This document shows, in pieces, positions 6,934-17,300 of a DNA stretch of 64,000 bases (position 1 is its first letter; each line of letters starts with the position of its first letter). The stretch covers positions 154,567-218,566 of the forward strand of contig NZ_KB893217.1 in assembly GCF_000374025.1 (NCBI RefSeq), read 5' to 3'. The translations under genes and the position numbers were made by a program. A model generated the notes under the pieces. It was given only the letters and a program-made list of their open reading frames with translations, was not told the DNA's origin and made no database searches. The DNA comes from Spirosoma panaciterrae DSM 21099. Lineage in GTDB: Bacteria > Bacteroidota > Bacteroidia > Cytophagales > Spirosomataceae.

Positions 6934-7791
6934 TTAATAATCCGACATACCTACCGTTAAAGGCAATTGATTCAAGGCCTGCTGGAGCTGCTCGGCATTT
7001 GGCGCAACACCATGCCATTTGTAGCTACCAACCATGTAATCAACCCCGAAGCCCATTTCGGTATGCATCAGAATCAACGTCGGTACGTCTGGATTTTCCT
7101 GCGCTTTCCGAAGCGTTTTGATCACATCGGCCATGTCGTTGCCCTGCATTTCGTCGACATGCCAGCCAAAAGCGGCATATTTTGCTCCGAGGTCGCGGTT
7201 ATTGTTTACGTTGTCGGTTTTACCGTCGATCTGTGCGTGGTTGAAGTCGATTACAGCCGTCAGATTACCCAGTTTTTTGTTGGGCGCAAACTGAGCGGCT
7301 TCCCATATCTGACCTTCCTGCTGCTCGCCATCGCCCATGAGGACGTATACATGGTTTTTATCGCCATTAAGTTTTTTCGAGTAAGCTGCCCCAGCCGCTA
7401 CCGACAGACCTTGCCCCAACGAACCCGATGCAATGCGTACCCCTGGCAGATGCTCGGCTGTGGTTGGGTGCCCCTGCAGACGGCTATCCAGCTTACGGAA
7501 CGTAGCTAATTCAGATAATGGGAAATAACCGGCCCGAGCCAGTACCGAATAAAATACCGGCGAAATGTGTCCATTCGAGAGGAAGAAAATGTCCTCATCA
7601 CGACCATCCATATCGAAAATCGGATTGCCCTTGTCGTCCTTTTTCCGGTTCATAATCTCAAAATAGAGGGCAACCATGAAGTCGGTGCAGCCTAAGGAGC
7701 CTCCTGGGTGACCAGAGTTGACGGCCGCAACCATGCGGACAATATCACGCCGTACGGCGGTAGCAATGTGTTCGAGTTGTTCGAGTTCCAT
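6934..7791 (-). CDS. Transketolase, N-terminal (diphosphate-binding) subunit
   Basis: 285 residues forming the first domain of transketolase. The thiamine diphosphate motif begins at GDGEQQEGQIWEAA (GDG at 153-155) and closes with the Asn of VIDFN (about 184). GHPGGSLGCTDFMVALYFE near the N-terminus and GSLGQGLSVAAG are also characteristic. It works with the subunit at 4339-5292 to form the active enzyme. About 1.6 kb carrying two unrelated genes separates the halves, which is unusual for this gene pair. A heptad-repeat hairpin lies just upstream of the start codon. Confidence 0.93.
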   Translation of the reverse strand: MELEQLEHIATAVRRDIVRMVAAVNSGHPGGSLGCTDFMVALYFEIMNRKKDDKGNPIFDMDGRDEDIFFLSNGHISPVFYSVLARAGYFPLSELATFRKLDSRLQGHPTTAEHLPGVRIASGSLGQGLSVAAGAAYSKKLNGDKNHVYVLMGDGEQQEGQIWEAAQFAPNKKLGNLTAVIDFNHAQIDGKTDNVNNNRDLGAKYAAFGWHVDEMQGNDMADVIKTLRKAQENPDVPTLILMHTEMGFGVDYMVGSYKWHGVAPNAEQLQQALNQLPLTVGMSDY

Positions 7792-7794
7792 ACT

Positions 7795-7892
7795 TGTTAG
7801 GAGTTAGAAGTCAGGAGTTAGGAGTGGGAATTCACCTGGTACGCTCTTCCTGCACCAGCCATTCGCACTCCTCGCTCCAAACCCCTGCGTAC
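7795..7892. repeat. Heptad-repeat inverted element with conserved core (copy 2)
   Basis: The left arm (7796-7826) reads TTAGGAG TTAGAAG TCAGGAG TTAGGAG, and the right arm (7866-7892) is a degenerate complement. The core CAGCCATTCGCAC (7855-7867) matches the one at 4295-4307 in the same orientation. The two elements therefore flank the whole transketolase/ATPase/TOPRIM block as diverged direct repeats. Confidence 0.7.
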
Positions 7893-8342
7893 TTATTTTA
7901 AAATTTGATCTGCGTGGTTTTGGGTATCTACTTTGGTAATAATATCGGTAATGATGCCTGCTTCATCGATCAGGAACGTTGTCCGGACAATACCCATATG
8001 GGTGCGCCCATACATCGATTTTTCTTTCCAGACCCCATACGCTTCTACAATCTGCTTGTCGGTATCGGCAACGAGCGGAAACGGCAGACTGTACTTCTTA
8101 ATAAACTTCTGGTGCGACTTGTGGTCATCCACACTAACCCCCAGCACTTCATAGCCAGCCGCCCGAAGCCGATCTTCATTGTCGCGCAGGCTACAGGCTT
8201 CGGCCGTACAGCCGGGTGTGTCATCTTTAGGATAGAAATACAGGACCACCTTCTTTCCCCGATAATTGGATAGCTTAATCAGCGTACCGTTCTGATCGGT
8301 ACTTGTAAAATCGGGAGCAGGATCACCAACTTTTAATTCCAT
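7893..8342 (-). CDS. bcp: Thioredoxin-dependent peroxiredoxin (Bcp/PrxQ type)
   Basis: 149 residues, the usual length. FYPKDDTPGCTAEACSLRD places the peroxidatic Cys at about residue 45 and the resolving Cys at 50, the spacing of the PrxQ/Bcp class. It reduces hydrogen peroxide and organic peroxides in the cytoplasm using thioredoxin. The conserved Arg region (MGIVRTTFLID) is present. It is upstream of the transketolase N-subunit on the same strand, separated by a heptad-repeat hairpin, so co-transcription is uncertain. The start at 8342 gives the normal MELKVGDPAPDF N-terminus. Confidence 0.93.
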   Translation of the reverse strand: MELKVGDPAPDFTSTDQNGTLIKLSNYRGKKVVLYFYPKDDTPGCTAEACSLRDNEDRLRAAGYEVLGVSVDDHKSHQKFIKKYSLPFPLVADTDKQIVEAYGVWKEKSMYGRTHMGIVRTTFLIDEAGIITDIITKVDTQNHADQILK

Positions 8343-8376
8343 ACGCTTTATTGTTCCGAGTTTGATGGTTACTAAA

Positions 8377-10506
8377 CTATCGTCGCTTCCGATGGCTTTT
8401 CGAAGTGACTTTCCGGCGAACGGCCCGTTGGGGTTCCTTTATCGTTGTGCTGTCGGAGCCAATGTTCCCGACCTGATCTTTTACCTGTACAATTACCTCG
8501 TCACCCGCTTCAAACGGCTCATCAGGGTTTAACTTATCCGACCACAGTAAAGCCCGTTTATAGTCGTACTGCATCAATACCCACTCTCCATTGACCAGAG
8601 CCCGGAACTGGGCAATACCCGACAAATCGTCACGAATGCGGGCTGTAATTCCGGCCGGAGTTGCGCTCAAAATCTGAACCGTTGGCGGGTTTATGTCGGT
8701 CATAAGCTGAAAACGTCCCAGCGAGCGAGTTCTGAACTCAAGATGACCTTTATTCCATTTGCCGCCAAGGAAGCTCTGATTGCCATTACTTGTCCAGTAA
8801 GCCTTCGTTCGGGCGGTGTCAATGGCCATCGGCACAATCGGTGTATACTGAACCATTAAGTAATCATTTAATGGAATCGTCGATTGGTTAATTTCCAGAC
8901 CGCCACTCGGTAGTGTCCGTACAGCTAGATGAAGTGTATCAAAAAGGGTTTTGGCTCCAAAGTCGAGCCGGGTATTTCCCTCAATATAAGTATCATTTCG
9001 ACCCGGAATAATGCGCTTTTTGAAATTAGTGCGCACAACACTCCGGTCAAACTGCACCGAATCGGGCAAATACTGACGCAAATCTATAAGATAAACGGCT
9101 TGATTGCTACGCACATAGCTAACAGATTGCTCGACTACAGTTCGCCCGGTAATTAATTTAGCTTTGGGCGGATTGGTAAGCGATACGTTTTTGACACTTA
9201 ATTTAAGCACATTTTCGTCGGTCGTAATGGTTGCCGAAGGGTCGCCCCGAAACACTTCGGGTGCAGTGGGCGCTACCTGAGCATCCATGGTATCGATCGA
9301 CGGGAAGGAGGTTGGTGCTGCTACTTCGGGCTGAATGGTAAATGACAACTGAGTCGCATGATCGAACGCATCATATAGTGTCAGCATCACCTCATGTGGA
9401 CGCCCATCCAGCAAAGGCAAACGCCCACGATAAGCGGCATTGCTCTGTAGCTTGTACAAATTCAGAATATTTCCATCGGCAATATACCCCCGATGATACC
9501 GCTGCCCACTCGTTTGCTCGACTTCATAATTTTCATGAACGTTCATAAACCGCGTCTGCTCATTCGGAAAACTGTTCATGTTATAAGCAAACACTTCCTT
9601 CCCATCCAGCCGTATCTCCAGACAACTGATGCCATTTCGATAGGGAGACCCACTGGTTTTGTCGTAAGCCAGTACTTCCATACCAATCAGCCCCGAAGCC
9701 GTAATCGGTTGCGTGATCGTATACGTCCCATCGGCCCGACGAACAGGCACGTAACTTACCCGTTGATATTCGCCGTTGATTCGTGAACTGGCCGTCATGG
9801 TTTTCAGAGCGACGCGCTCAAAATAAGGCGGAACCTCATCCTGAATTTCTGAAAACCCATACAATAACGGATTGATGAGGTTGTCGCGCGCATCCCGAAT
9901 TTCAAAATGCAGGTGTGGTCCCCCCGACCCTCCTGTGTTGCCCGATGCAGCAATGACATCTCCTTTCTTGACCGGAAACTGATCTGGCTGGGGGCGGATG
10001 TCGATTTCGAAGGTCTTGGCCTGATACTGTTGTTCGCGCAGGTATCGTCCAAGGGTATCTTTCAGGGATTTTAAGTGACCATATACCGTAGTCAAGCCGT
10101 TGGGATGCTTGATAAACACAACATTTCCATAGCCACCCGTAAATACGGCAATACGGGAAACATACCCATCCGCAGCCGCATGCACATCCAGCCCCTCACG
10201 ACCGCCCGTGCGAATATCCAGGCCCGCATGGAAGTGGTTCGGTCGTAAATCGCCCATCCCACCCGATAGTGAATTAGCTGCTCCGGGCTGAATCGGAAAC
10301 AGGAAATAACCATCAACGAGTGTTCCCGGCTGAATGTACCCGGTTTGGGGCTGACCTGACTGAGTCGATAAAACGGGCTTGGTCGGCTGTCCATAAACTG
10401 ACCCTGAAGCAATCAGAAGCAGCATGGACCAATAAAAAAGTGATCGTGTCAAAAGCAAAAGATTGGAAAGTTGATAGCGAGCCGAAATGCCGGATCGATT
10501 CGCCAA
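8377..10506 (-). CDS. Exported M23-family (LytM-like) peptidase
   Basis: 709 residues. A signal peptide (about 15-40, LFYWSMLLLIASGSVYGQ) is followed by a LytM domain at about 75-225. The zinc ligands of M23 peptidases are visible: NHFHAGLDIRT (H-x3-D) and HLHFEIRD (H-x-H), with VYGHLKS between. These enzymes cut peptide cross-links in peptidoglycan or act as envelope regulators. The remaining ~480 residues are a beta-rich region without a recognised domain, a composition common in long Bacteroidota M23 proteins. The start at 10506 follows the FAH-family gene stop by 6 nt, so these two probably form an operon. Confidence 0.88.
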   Translation of the reverse strand: MANRSGISARYQLSNLLLLTRSLFYWSMLLLIASGSVYGQPTKPVLSTQSGQPQTGYIQPGTLVDGYFLFPIQPGAANSLSGGMGDLRPNHFHAGLDIRTGGREGLDVHAAADGYVSRIAVFTGGYGNVVFIKHPNGLTTVYGHLKSLKDTLGRYLREQQYQAKTFEIDIRPQPDQFPVKKGDVIAASGNTGGSGGPHLHFEIRDARDNLINPLLYGFSEIQDEVPPYFERVALKTMTASSRINGEYQRVSYVPVRRADGTYTITQPITASGLIGMEVLAYDKTSGSPYRNGISCLEIRLDGKEVFAYNMNSFPNEQTRFMNVHENYEVEQTSGQRYHRGYIADGNILNLYKLQSNAAYRGRLPLLDGRPHEVMLTLYDAFDHATQLSFTIQPEVAAPTSFPSIDTMDAQVAPTAPEVFRGDPSATITTDENVLKLSVKNVSLTNPPKAKLITGRTVVEQSVSYVRSNQAVYLIDLRQYLPDSVQFDRSVVRTNFKKRIIPGRNDTYIEGNTRLDFGAKTLFDTLHLAVRTLPSGGLEINQSTIPLNDYLMVQYTPIVPMAIDTARTKAYWTSNGNQSFLGGKWNKGHLEFRTRSLGRFQLMTDINPPTVQILSATPAGITARIRDDLSGIAQFRALVNGEWVLMQYDYKRALLWSDKLNPDEPFEAGDEVIVQVKDQVGNIGSDSTTIKEPQRAVRRKVTSKSHRKRR

Positions 10507-10512
10507 ACTAAA

Positions 10513-11124
10513 CTACTTAACGTCGAACGTTAGCATGGGTTTATCTTCAATGTAGGCGGTCAGCCGATCTCCGACTTGTACAGGCCCAACGCCGTGTGGC
10601 GTACCCGTAAATAGAATATCGCCCTGCTGCAATAGGAAATACCGGGATACAAATGAAATCAGGTAGTCTATTTTGTACAGCATCAGGCTGGTATTGCCCT
10701 GCTGACGCGTTTCGCCGTTGATATCTAACCGGAAATTAAGGTTTTGTAAATCTTGATAATCCGTCTTAGGCACAAATCCGGAAATGGGTGCCGATCCATT
10801 GAAGCCCTTGGCCAGCTCCCAGGGAAGCCCTTTCGCCTTCAACTTACTCTGCACATCACGAGCCGTAAAATCGATACCGATGCCGACTTCGTCGTAATAT
10901 TTATGCGCGAATTTCTCGTCGATGTTTTTGCCCACCCGATTGATTTTTACCAGAATCTCCACCTCGTGGTGAACATCGGTGGAAAATTCAGGGTAGAAAA
11001 ACGGCTCATTTTTCAGGGGGATAGCCGTTTCGGGCTTCATGAAGATAACCGGATCGTCAGGGCGCTCGTTGTTAAGTTCCTTAATGTGTTCGGCGTAATT
11101 ACGACCAACGCAGATAATTTTCAT
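10513..11124 (-). CDS. Fumarylacetoacetate hydrolase (FAH) family protein
   Basis: 203 residues, a single FAH domain of the FAHD1/acylpyruvate hydrolase type. KIICVGRNYAEHIKEL opens the fold, the metal site is HHEVEILVKI (E-x-E type) with a later Asp in IGIDFTARDVQ, and FTGTPHGVGPV is the conserved glycine-rich turn. Family members hydrolyse acylpyruvates or decarboxylate oxaloacetate; the substrate cannot be told from sequence. It lies 6 nt upstream of the M23 peptidase gene, an arrangement without an obvious pathway meaning. The start at 11124 is the natural one. Confidence 0.9.
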   Translation of the reverse strand: MKIICVGRNYAEHIKELNNERPDDPVIFMKPETAIPLKNEPFFYPEFSTDVHHEVEILVKINRVGKNIDEKFAHKYYDEVGIGIDFTARDVQSKLKAKGLPWELAKGFNGSAPISGFVPKTDYQDLQNLNFRLDINGETRQQGNTSLMLYKIDYLISFVSRYFLLQQGDILFTGTPHGVGPVQVGDRLTAYIEDKPMLTFDVK

Positions 11125-11333
11125 AGACGTAACGCGGACATTCCGCCCGCACAGATGCGGCTGTAGAGCAGAATACTAGTCCGTCTGGCCGCAGTAGGTT
11201 TAAACCAAGAAGAATATCGCAAATCTAACGACTAAAGAGGGGTAGACCACATGAATGACAGAAATTTTGAACAATTCCAGTACCTTACCAGTCTTATTAC
11301 GTCAGAATGTCATCTACCATTAAACACACACAA

Positions 11334-12167
11334 ATGAAAAAAGTATTGATTCTTATGCTATCGCTTGCTTTCGCGGTTACGGCCTGTGAAAAAGTACCTT
11401 TAACCGGGCGAAAGCAATTGATTCTGGTTCCTCCCAGCGATATGCTGGCGATGAGCTTTACGCAGTATAAAGCCTTTCTGGACACCAGTCGGGTGGTGCC
11501 TACGTCCAACAACGACGCCGAAATGGTAACCCGTGTAGGCAACCGCATCCGTCAGGCTGTTGAAAGTTATATGAACAGCAATGGATTTTCAAAACGGCTC
11601 GAAGGCTTTCAGTGGGAATATCATCTGGTGCAAAGCAATCAGGTGAATGCCTGGTGTATGCCGGGTGGTAAGATCGTTGTGTATTCAGGTATTTTACCGT
11701 ATACGCAAAACGAAGCCGGTTTAGCTACCGTACTGGGTCATGAAGTATCGCACGCCATTGCCGAACACGGGAATGAACGCATGAGCGAAGGCCTGCTTGC
11801 CAATGGTCTGCTACAGGCTGGTCAGGTGGCTACTGGTATTGCCACCTCCGCTAAAAGCCCACAAACGCAGGCATTGTTTCAGCAGGCTTTTGGTGTAGTG
11901 GGGCCTTTGGCTTATCAGTTTGGTCGTGGCCTTCCGCATAGCCGAAGCCAGGAATCGGAAGCTGACCACCTGGGTTTGATTTTTATGTCGATGGCGGGAT
12001 ATAATCCGGCCGAAGCCATTACGTTCTGGCAGCGCATGGCTAAAGCCAGTGGCGGAAAAGCCCCGGCTGAATTTTTCTCCGATCACCCTTCCGATGCCCG
12101 ACGGATTGCTGACTTGCAGAAACTGCTGCCCGATGCGCAAAAGTATTACGCCAGCGCACGGCGTTAG
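11334..12167 (+). CDS. M48 family metallopeptidase, lipoprotein
   Basis: 277 residues from the ATG at 11334; the longer frame from 11307 adds nine residues before the signal peptide. MKKVLILMLSLAFAVTAC is a lipoprotein signal with the lipid-modified Cys in TAC. The zinc motif is GHEVSHAIAEH (HExxH), with the third ligand in SRSQESEADHLGL (E-x3-D). The protein resembles the M48/BepA-LoiP peptidases that degrade or help fold outer-membrane proteins in the periplasm. It stands alone, ends at a symmetrical terminator and is convergent with sucC. Confidence 0.9.
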   Translation: MKKVLILMLSLAFAVTACEKVPLTGRKQLILVPPSDMLAMSFTQYKAFLDTSRVVPTSNNDAEMVTRVGNRIRQAVESYMNSNGFSKRLEGFQWEYHLVQSNQVNAWCMPGGKIVVYSGILPYTQNEAGLATVLGHEVSHAIAEHGNERMSEGLLANGLLQAGQVATGIATSAKSPQTQALFQQAFGVVGPLAYQFGRGLPHSRSQESEADHLGLIFMSMAGYNPAEAITFWQRMAKASGGKAPAEFFSDHPSDARRIADLQKLLPDAQKYYASARR

Positions 12168-12180
12168 TATATTACCTTAC

Positions 12181-12220
12181 AAACAGAAAAGCCGGAGCAC
12201 ATACTCCGGCTTTTCTGTTT
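12181..12220. terminator. Bidirectional intrinsic terminator
   Basis: A 17-bp perfect stem (12181-12197 and 12204-12220) with a 6-nt loop. It has A-rich and T-rich outer ends, so it can work for both the M48 gene (plus) and sucC (minus), which converge on it. Confidence 0.88.
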
Positions 12221-12235
12221 ACCTACCATTTGCTA

Positions 12236-13453
12236 TTAAAGTGCCGAAACTACCTGACGTACTTTCTCAGCGGCTTCTTTCAGCTCAACTGCCGACTGTA
12301 CTTTCAGTCCCGACTCATCAATAATTTTAGCCCCTTCGGCCGCGTTGGTTCCCTGCAACCGGACAATGATCGGCACCGGAATATCGCCAATCGCTTTATA
12401 CGCTTCTACAACACCCGTTGCGACGCGGTCGCAGCGAACGATACCACCAAAGATGTTGATCAGAATGGCTTTTACGTTCGGGTCTTTCAGGATGATACGG
12501 AAACCGGCCTCTACTGTTTTTGCATTTGCGCCACCGCCTACGTCCAGGAAGTTGGCAGGCTCGCCACCCGATAGTTTGATGATATCCATCGTCGCCATCG
12601 CCAGCCCTGCCCCATTCACCATACACCCTACGTTACCGTCGAGTTTTACATAGTTCAGGTCATTAGCCGATGCTTCTACTTCGAGCGGATCTTCTTCAGT
12701 GATGTCGCGGAGATTGGCCAGATCGGGATGCCGGTACAGCGCGTTATCGTCCAGATTCACCTTGGCATCAACGGCCAGAATCTTATTATCCGATGTTTTC
12801 AGAACAGGGTTGATTTCAAACATCGACGCGTCGGTATCCACATAAGCCTTGTAGAGCGAGGTCACAAATTTGACCATCTCTTTGAAGGCTTCGCCCGACA
12901 GACCCAACCCAAACGCTACTTTCCGAGCCTGGAACGGCTGCAGACCAACGGCTGGATCGATCCACTCTTTCACGATTTTCTCAGGCGTCTTTTCTGCCAC
13001 CTCTTCAATGTCCATCCCGCCTTCGGTGCTGGCCATAATAACGTTGCAGGCTTTGCTCCGGTCGAGCAGGATGCTGATGTACATCTCTTTAGGCTCCGAT
13101 GCGCCTGGATAAAATACATCCTGTGCCACCAGAACCTTATTTACTTTTTTCCCTTCAGGTCCAGTTTGGTGCGTAACGAGCACATTGCCAATAAGATTTT
13201 TAGCAATATCGCGTACCTCATCGACCGATTTCGCTAAGGCAACCCCACGCTGTTCGCTGCCAACAACTTTGCCCTTACCACGTCCACCTGCATGGATCTG
13301 CGATTTTACGACGACAAACTTAGAATTCGTCTGCGCCATAATCTGCTTAGCGGCTTCCACCGCTTTTTCGGGCGACTCAGCAACGATGCCTTCCTGGATG
13401 CGGACACCGTATTTTTTGAGAATTTCTTTACCCTGATACTCGTGTATATTCAT
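12236..13453 (-). CDS. sucC: Succinate-CoA ligase [ADP-forming] subunit beta
   Basis: 405 residues from the ATG at 13453 (MNIHEYQGKEILKKYGV, the canonical start). The longer frame from 13507 only adds an unconserved extension. An ATP-grasp domain fills the N-terminal half (KSQIHAGGRGKGK is the nucleotide-binding loop). The C-terminal ligase domain contains GCMVNGAGLAMATMD and NIFGGIVRCD, which hold the CoA-ligase and phosphohistidine-facing loops. With SucD it converts succinyl-CoA to succinate with ATP formation in the TCA cycle. The alpha-subunit gene is not in this window. It is transcribed alone towards the terminator at 12181. Confidence 0.96.
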   Translation of the reverse strand: MNIHEYQGKEILKKYGVRIQEGIVAESPEKAVEAAKQIMAQTNSKFVVVKSQIHAGGRGKGKVVGSEQRGVALAKSVDEVRDIAKNLIGNVLVTHQTGPEGKKVNKVLVAQDVFYPGASEPKEMYISILLDRSKACNVIMASTEGGMDIEEVAEKTPEKIVKEWIDPAVGLQPFQARKVAFGLGLSGEAFKEMVKFVTSLYKAYVDTDASMFEINPVLKTSDNKILAVDAKVNLDDNALYRHPDLANLRDITEEDPLEVEASANDLNYVKLDGNVGCMVNGAGLAMATMDIIKLSGGEPANFLDVGGGANAKTVEAGFRIILKDPNVKAILINIFGGIVRCDRVATGVVEAYKAIGDIPVPIIVRLQGTNAAEGAKIIDESGLKVQSAVELKEAAEKVRQVVSAL

Positions 13454-13483
13454 GACAACTGCAACAAGGAGGATTGGAAATCG

Positions 13484-13491
13484 TATTTTTG
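13484..13491 (+). promoter_or_regulatory. Candidate -7 element upstream of the ABC gene
   Basis: TATTTTTG matches the Bacteroidota -7 consensus TAnnTTTG and faces the ABC ATPase gene at 13602. No convincing -33 TTTG lies 19-21 nt upstream, so the call is weak. Confidence 0.3.
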
Positions 13492-13515
13492 CGTGGCAAG
13501 TTAACAATAAAAAGA

Positions 13516-13598
13516 GTTTTCAGTTTTCAGTTTTGGGTTTTCAGTTCAAAAAGAACGCGTAACCACCGACTGAGAACCGAAAACTGAAAACTGAAAAC
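13516..13598. repeat. Heptad-repeat inverted element (TTTTCAG type)
   Basis: The left arm (13516-13547) is built of GTTTTCA units and the right arm (13574-13598) of GAAAACT units. They are complementary and separated by about 26 nt. It occupies the divergent gap between sucC and the ABC ATPase and ends 3 nt before the GTG start, so the hairpin would form in that gene's leader. Confidence 0.8.
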
Positions 13599-13601
13599 CC
13601 C

Positions 13602-14261
13602 GTGTCGCTTCTCCAAACCACTAACATCCGCCGGAACTATAAAAATCTGGCTGTACTAAAAGGAATAGATATCTGTATTGAGCCTGGCGAAATCGTTTCG
13701 ATTGTAGGGGCATCGGGAGCGGGAAAAACAACCCTCCTGCAAATACTGGGTACGCTTGACCGACCCGACACGGGTGAACTTATACTTGACGGGCAAAACG
13801 TGTTCAACCTGAACGATCGAAAACTCGCTCAGTTCCGCAACGAACGGATTGGCTTTGTTTTTCAGTTCAATAATCTTCTGCCCGAGTTTACGGCCCTCGA
13901 AAATGTCTGCTTACCCGGGTTTATTTCGGGGAAAGACGAAAAGCAGGTGCGCGAGCGAGCTAGTGAATTACTGGATCGGCTAGGGCTTCGTGACCGCCAA
14001 TCTCATTTCCCGTCTCAATTATCGGGTGGTGAGCAGCAACGGGTAGCCGTAGCGAGAGCCTTAATTAATCAGCCAGCCATTGTTTTTGCCGATGAGCCCA
14101 GCGGAAATCTCGATTCCCATAATGCTGAAGAACTACATCAGTTATTTTTCCGGCTGCGGGACGAATTCGGCCAAACCTTCGTCATCGTTACTCACAACGA
14201 ACATTTAGCAGACCTTGCCGACCGAAAGTTAACCATTCGTGATGGTGTAGTGCTTACATAA
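13602..14261 (+). CDS. ABC transporter ATP-binding protein, LolD/MacB type
   Basis: 219 residues starting with GTG. Walker A GASGAGKT, Q-loop FVFQFNNLLPEFTALEN, signature LSGGEQQR, Walker B IVFADEPSGNLD and switch THNEH are all intact. FNNLLPEFTALENV and DEPSGNLD are typical of the LolD/MacB/FtsE subfamily, which drives lipoprotein release, peptide export or cell-wall processes rather than import. No permease gene is adjacent, so the partner is encoded elsewhere. The next gene is transcribed separately. The GTG start lies directly behind a heptad-repeat hairpin. Confidence 0.9.
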   Translation: MSLLQTTNIRRNYKNLAVLKGIDICIEPGEIVSIVGASGAGKTTLLQILGTLDRPDTGELILDGQNVFNLNDRKLAQFRNERIGFVFQFNNLLPEFTALENVCLPGFISGKDEKQVRERASELLDRLGLRDRQSHFPSQLSGGEQQRVAVARALINQPAIVFADEPSGNLDSHNAEELHQLFFRLRDEFGQTFVIVTHNEHLADLADRKLTIRDGVVLT

Positions 14262-14351
14262 TACTATTCGAATTTTTAGTGAAAGAGTAGCTTAACGATC
14301 TGCCAAGAATCGTTAATATTGCTATACCCATAAGTGACTTCTATTTAACCA

Positions 14352-17300
14352 ATGACTACCTATCTGGCTGGAAATCGCCCATTCGGTCGATTTGCCTTTT
14401 CCTTGCTTTTCTATCTGCTTTTTCGGGCAAATGGAGCGATCGCCCAGCTACCGCCCAACTTCCACAATAACTTGGTACAGAGCGGCTATAGTACGCCTAT
14501 GGGCACCGTTTTCTCTGCCGATGCCAAACAACTTTTTGTCTGGGACAAGGCCGGGCGGGTTTGGGTTTCGACCTGGAATGGTACGCAATACATCAAGCAA
14601 ACAACCGCCGTATTGGACCTCAGCCCGGAAGTTGGTAACTGGCGCGATTTTGGGCTGCTAAGCCTGTGCCTCGATCCAAACTTTGCGACCAATGGCCTGA
14701 TCTACCTGCTTTATGTGGTTGATCGTCATCATCTTCTCTATTTTGGCACAGATGCCTATAGCACCACAAAAGATGAGTACTTCAATGCGACCATCAGCCG
14801 GGTTGCCCGATATAAACTGCTCATAACCAACGATGGTTTATCGGCTGATCTGACCAGTCGAAAAGTGCTTCTGGGCGAAAGTAAATCGACAGGAATTCCG
14901 CTTACACACGAATCTCAGGCAGGGGGTACGCTTTTATTTGGCCGAGATGGTACACTACTCGTCTCAACAGGCGATAATGCCAGCTATATCAGCGCCGATC
15001 TGGGTAGTTCGTCCGAAACCTATTGGCAAACGGCTGTCAATGAGGGCATTCTGCGTACCAATGAAAATGTAGGCGCTTTTCGGGCGCAAATGCCCACCTC
15101 GCTCTGTGGAAAAATTCTGCGTCTTGATCCCAACACGGGCGATGGCGTTCCTGGCAACCCTTTCTATATTCCGGCGAATCCTCGTTCGGCAGCCTCCCGG
15201 GTCTGGGCCTTGGGGTTACGAAACCCATATCGAATGAGCTTACAACCCGGAACCGGAAGTCCCAAAGCGGCCGATGCCAATCCCGGCGTATTGCTCGTTG
15301 GCGATGTAGGCTGGAACAACTGGGAAGAAATGCATAGTATTCGACAAGGGGGCGAGAATGCAGGCTGGCCCATATACGAAGGTATTCTGGAGAATAGTGT
15401 CTATGCCTTGGCCGCCCAAACCCTGGAGAACAAAGATGAACCTAACCCATCCAATACCTGTGGCAAGCCTTTTCTGACTTTTGCCGACCTGCTAAAACAG
15501 GCATCTGACGAAGCGATTGCTGTTTCCAACCCCTGTAGTGGATTGCCGCTACCTGGTTTACAGCGTCGCTATGTGCACAGCGTTCCAGCCCTCGACTGGA
15601 ATCATTCGACCAATATCGCTCGCGTACCAAAGCTTACCGCTTTCTCCACCACGACAGCCTTGATCGGGGCAGCCGACTCGCCCGTACCAGGAAAACCCTT
15701 CTCGGGAAACTGTTCGACAGGGGGTGCCTATTATTCAGGCACAGTCTATCCGGCAAGCTACCGCAATCTTTACTATTTCGCTGATTATGGAGCCAACTGG
15801 ATAAAAGCAGCTAGCCTGGGAACAACCGGGGACATTACATCCGTTCACGAATTTGTTCCGACGGGAGGCACCAATGGCGTGGTCGACCTTGAATTTAATC
15901 CCCTCGACGGTGCTCTCTACTTCACGAATATCAATTCGGGAGAAATTCGAAAAATTACTTACGCTACAAATCAGCCTCCGTCAGCTATTGCATCGGCTGA
16001 TAAAACGACTGGCAATAGTCCACTGACTGTACGATTTAAAGGAGATAGCTCCACTGACCCTGACGACGATCTGTTAGCCTATAGCTGGAATTTCGGTGAT
16101 GGCAGTTCGTCAACAATGCCCAATCCAGGTCATACGTTCACCTCAAGTGGTACTCAGAGTTTCACCGTTCAATTGACCGTCACGGATCCAGAAGGTCTAT
16201 CCTCAAAACAGCAACTTACCATTTCGCTGACGAATACCGCACCAACAGTAAAAATCACCAATCCACTTGCCAACAGCCCATTCTTATCCACTAAACCCAG
16301 CAGCTACTCGTTAAAAGCTGCCGTTACCGACGAATCAATTAGTACACTTACGTACAAATGGCAGGTCATGTTACGGCGCAATAATCAGACGCAGGTCGAA
16401 ACGATAGTAGCTGATGCCTCCCCAATTGTAACCCTCTCTGCAGTGGGCTGCGATACCGAAGCGTATTATTTCATAAAACTGACCGTTACGGATAAAGAGG
16501 GGCTAACGGCTAGCGATTCGGTAATCCTTTACCCCGATTGTGCCTGGTTTACGCTTGCAGTACAGAATTTTAAAGCCGCTCTGTCGGGACCTGCCAGCGC
16601 CAGTCTGACCTGGACTAATCCGATTACCGTCTTTGATGAAGTATTAATCGCTGTGCGGCCTGCCAGCGGTTTTACTGGCCGTCCATCGGGTACAACTTAT
16701 ACCGCTAATCCTGCCATAACGGGCAATGGATCGGCTTTGGAAGGTGGAAAAGTGGTATACCGTGGAACAGCTACGACCACAATTGTTACGAATTTAAGTC
16801 CACAAACAGCCTATTACTTCCGGGCTTACACCCGAAAAGATACTACCTGGTCCAGAGGGGTTGAGGTAAGCCTAACGACGGGACCAGCCTCTTCTACACT
16901 ATCCCAATTCGATCCGGCCTTATGTTATACACTAACAAACCGGATCAGCGGCAAAGTACTGTCAGTAGAATCAGGGGCCATTATCGATGGAGCCCCAGTC
17001 CGACAGCGGGCATTTGCTGATCAAGCCTGGCAAAAGTGGAAATTTCAACCTATGGGATCAAATACGTATCAACTCATCGCATCGCACAGCAACCAGGCTC
17101 TTGCCGTTGAAAATGCATCTACACAAGACTGGGCAAGCATTGTTCAGAATGTCCCTACAAATGCCCGTAATCAACAATGGACTATTCAGACAGGTAGTGA
17201 TGGGTATTCAACGCTCAAAGCAGACCATTCTGGCAAATTGCTGGATATAGCCAATCAGGATGAAGGCGGAATGGTTATTCAATATTCGGCTAGTGGATCG

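Noticed and set aside
12728..13237. 169-residue plus-strand frame antisense to sucC
   Set aside because: Antisense shadow of a certain gene with no recognisable features.
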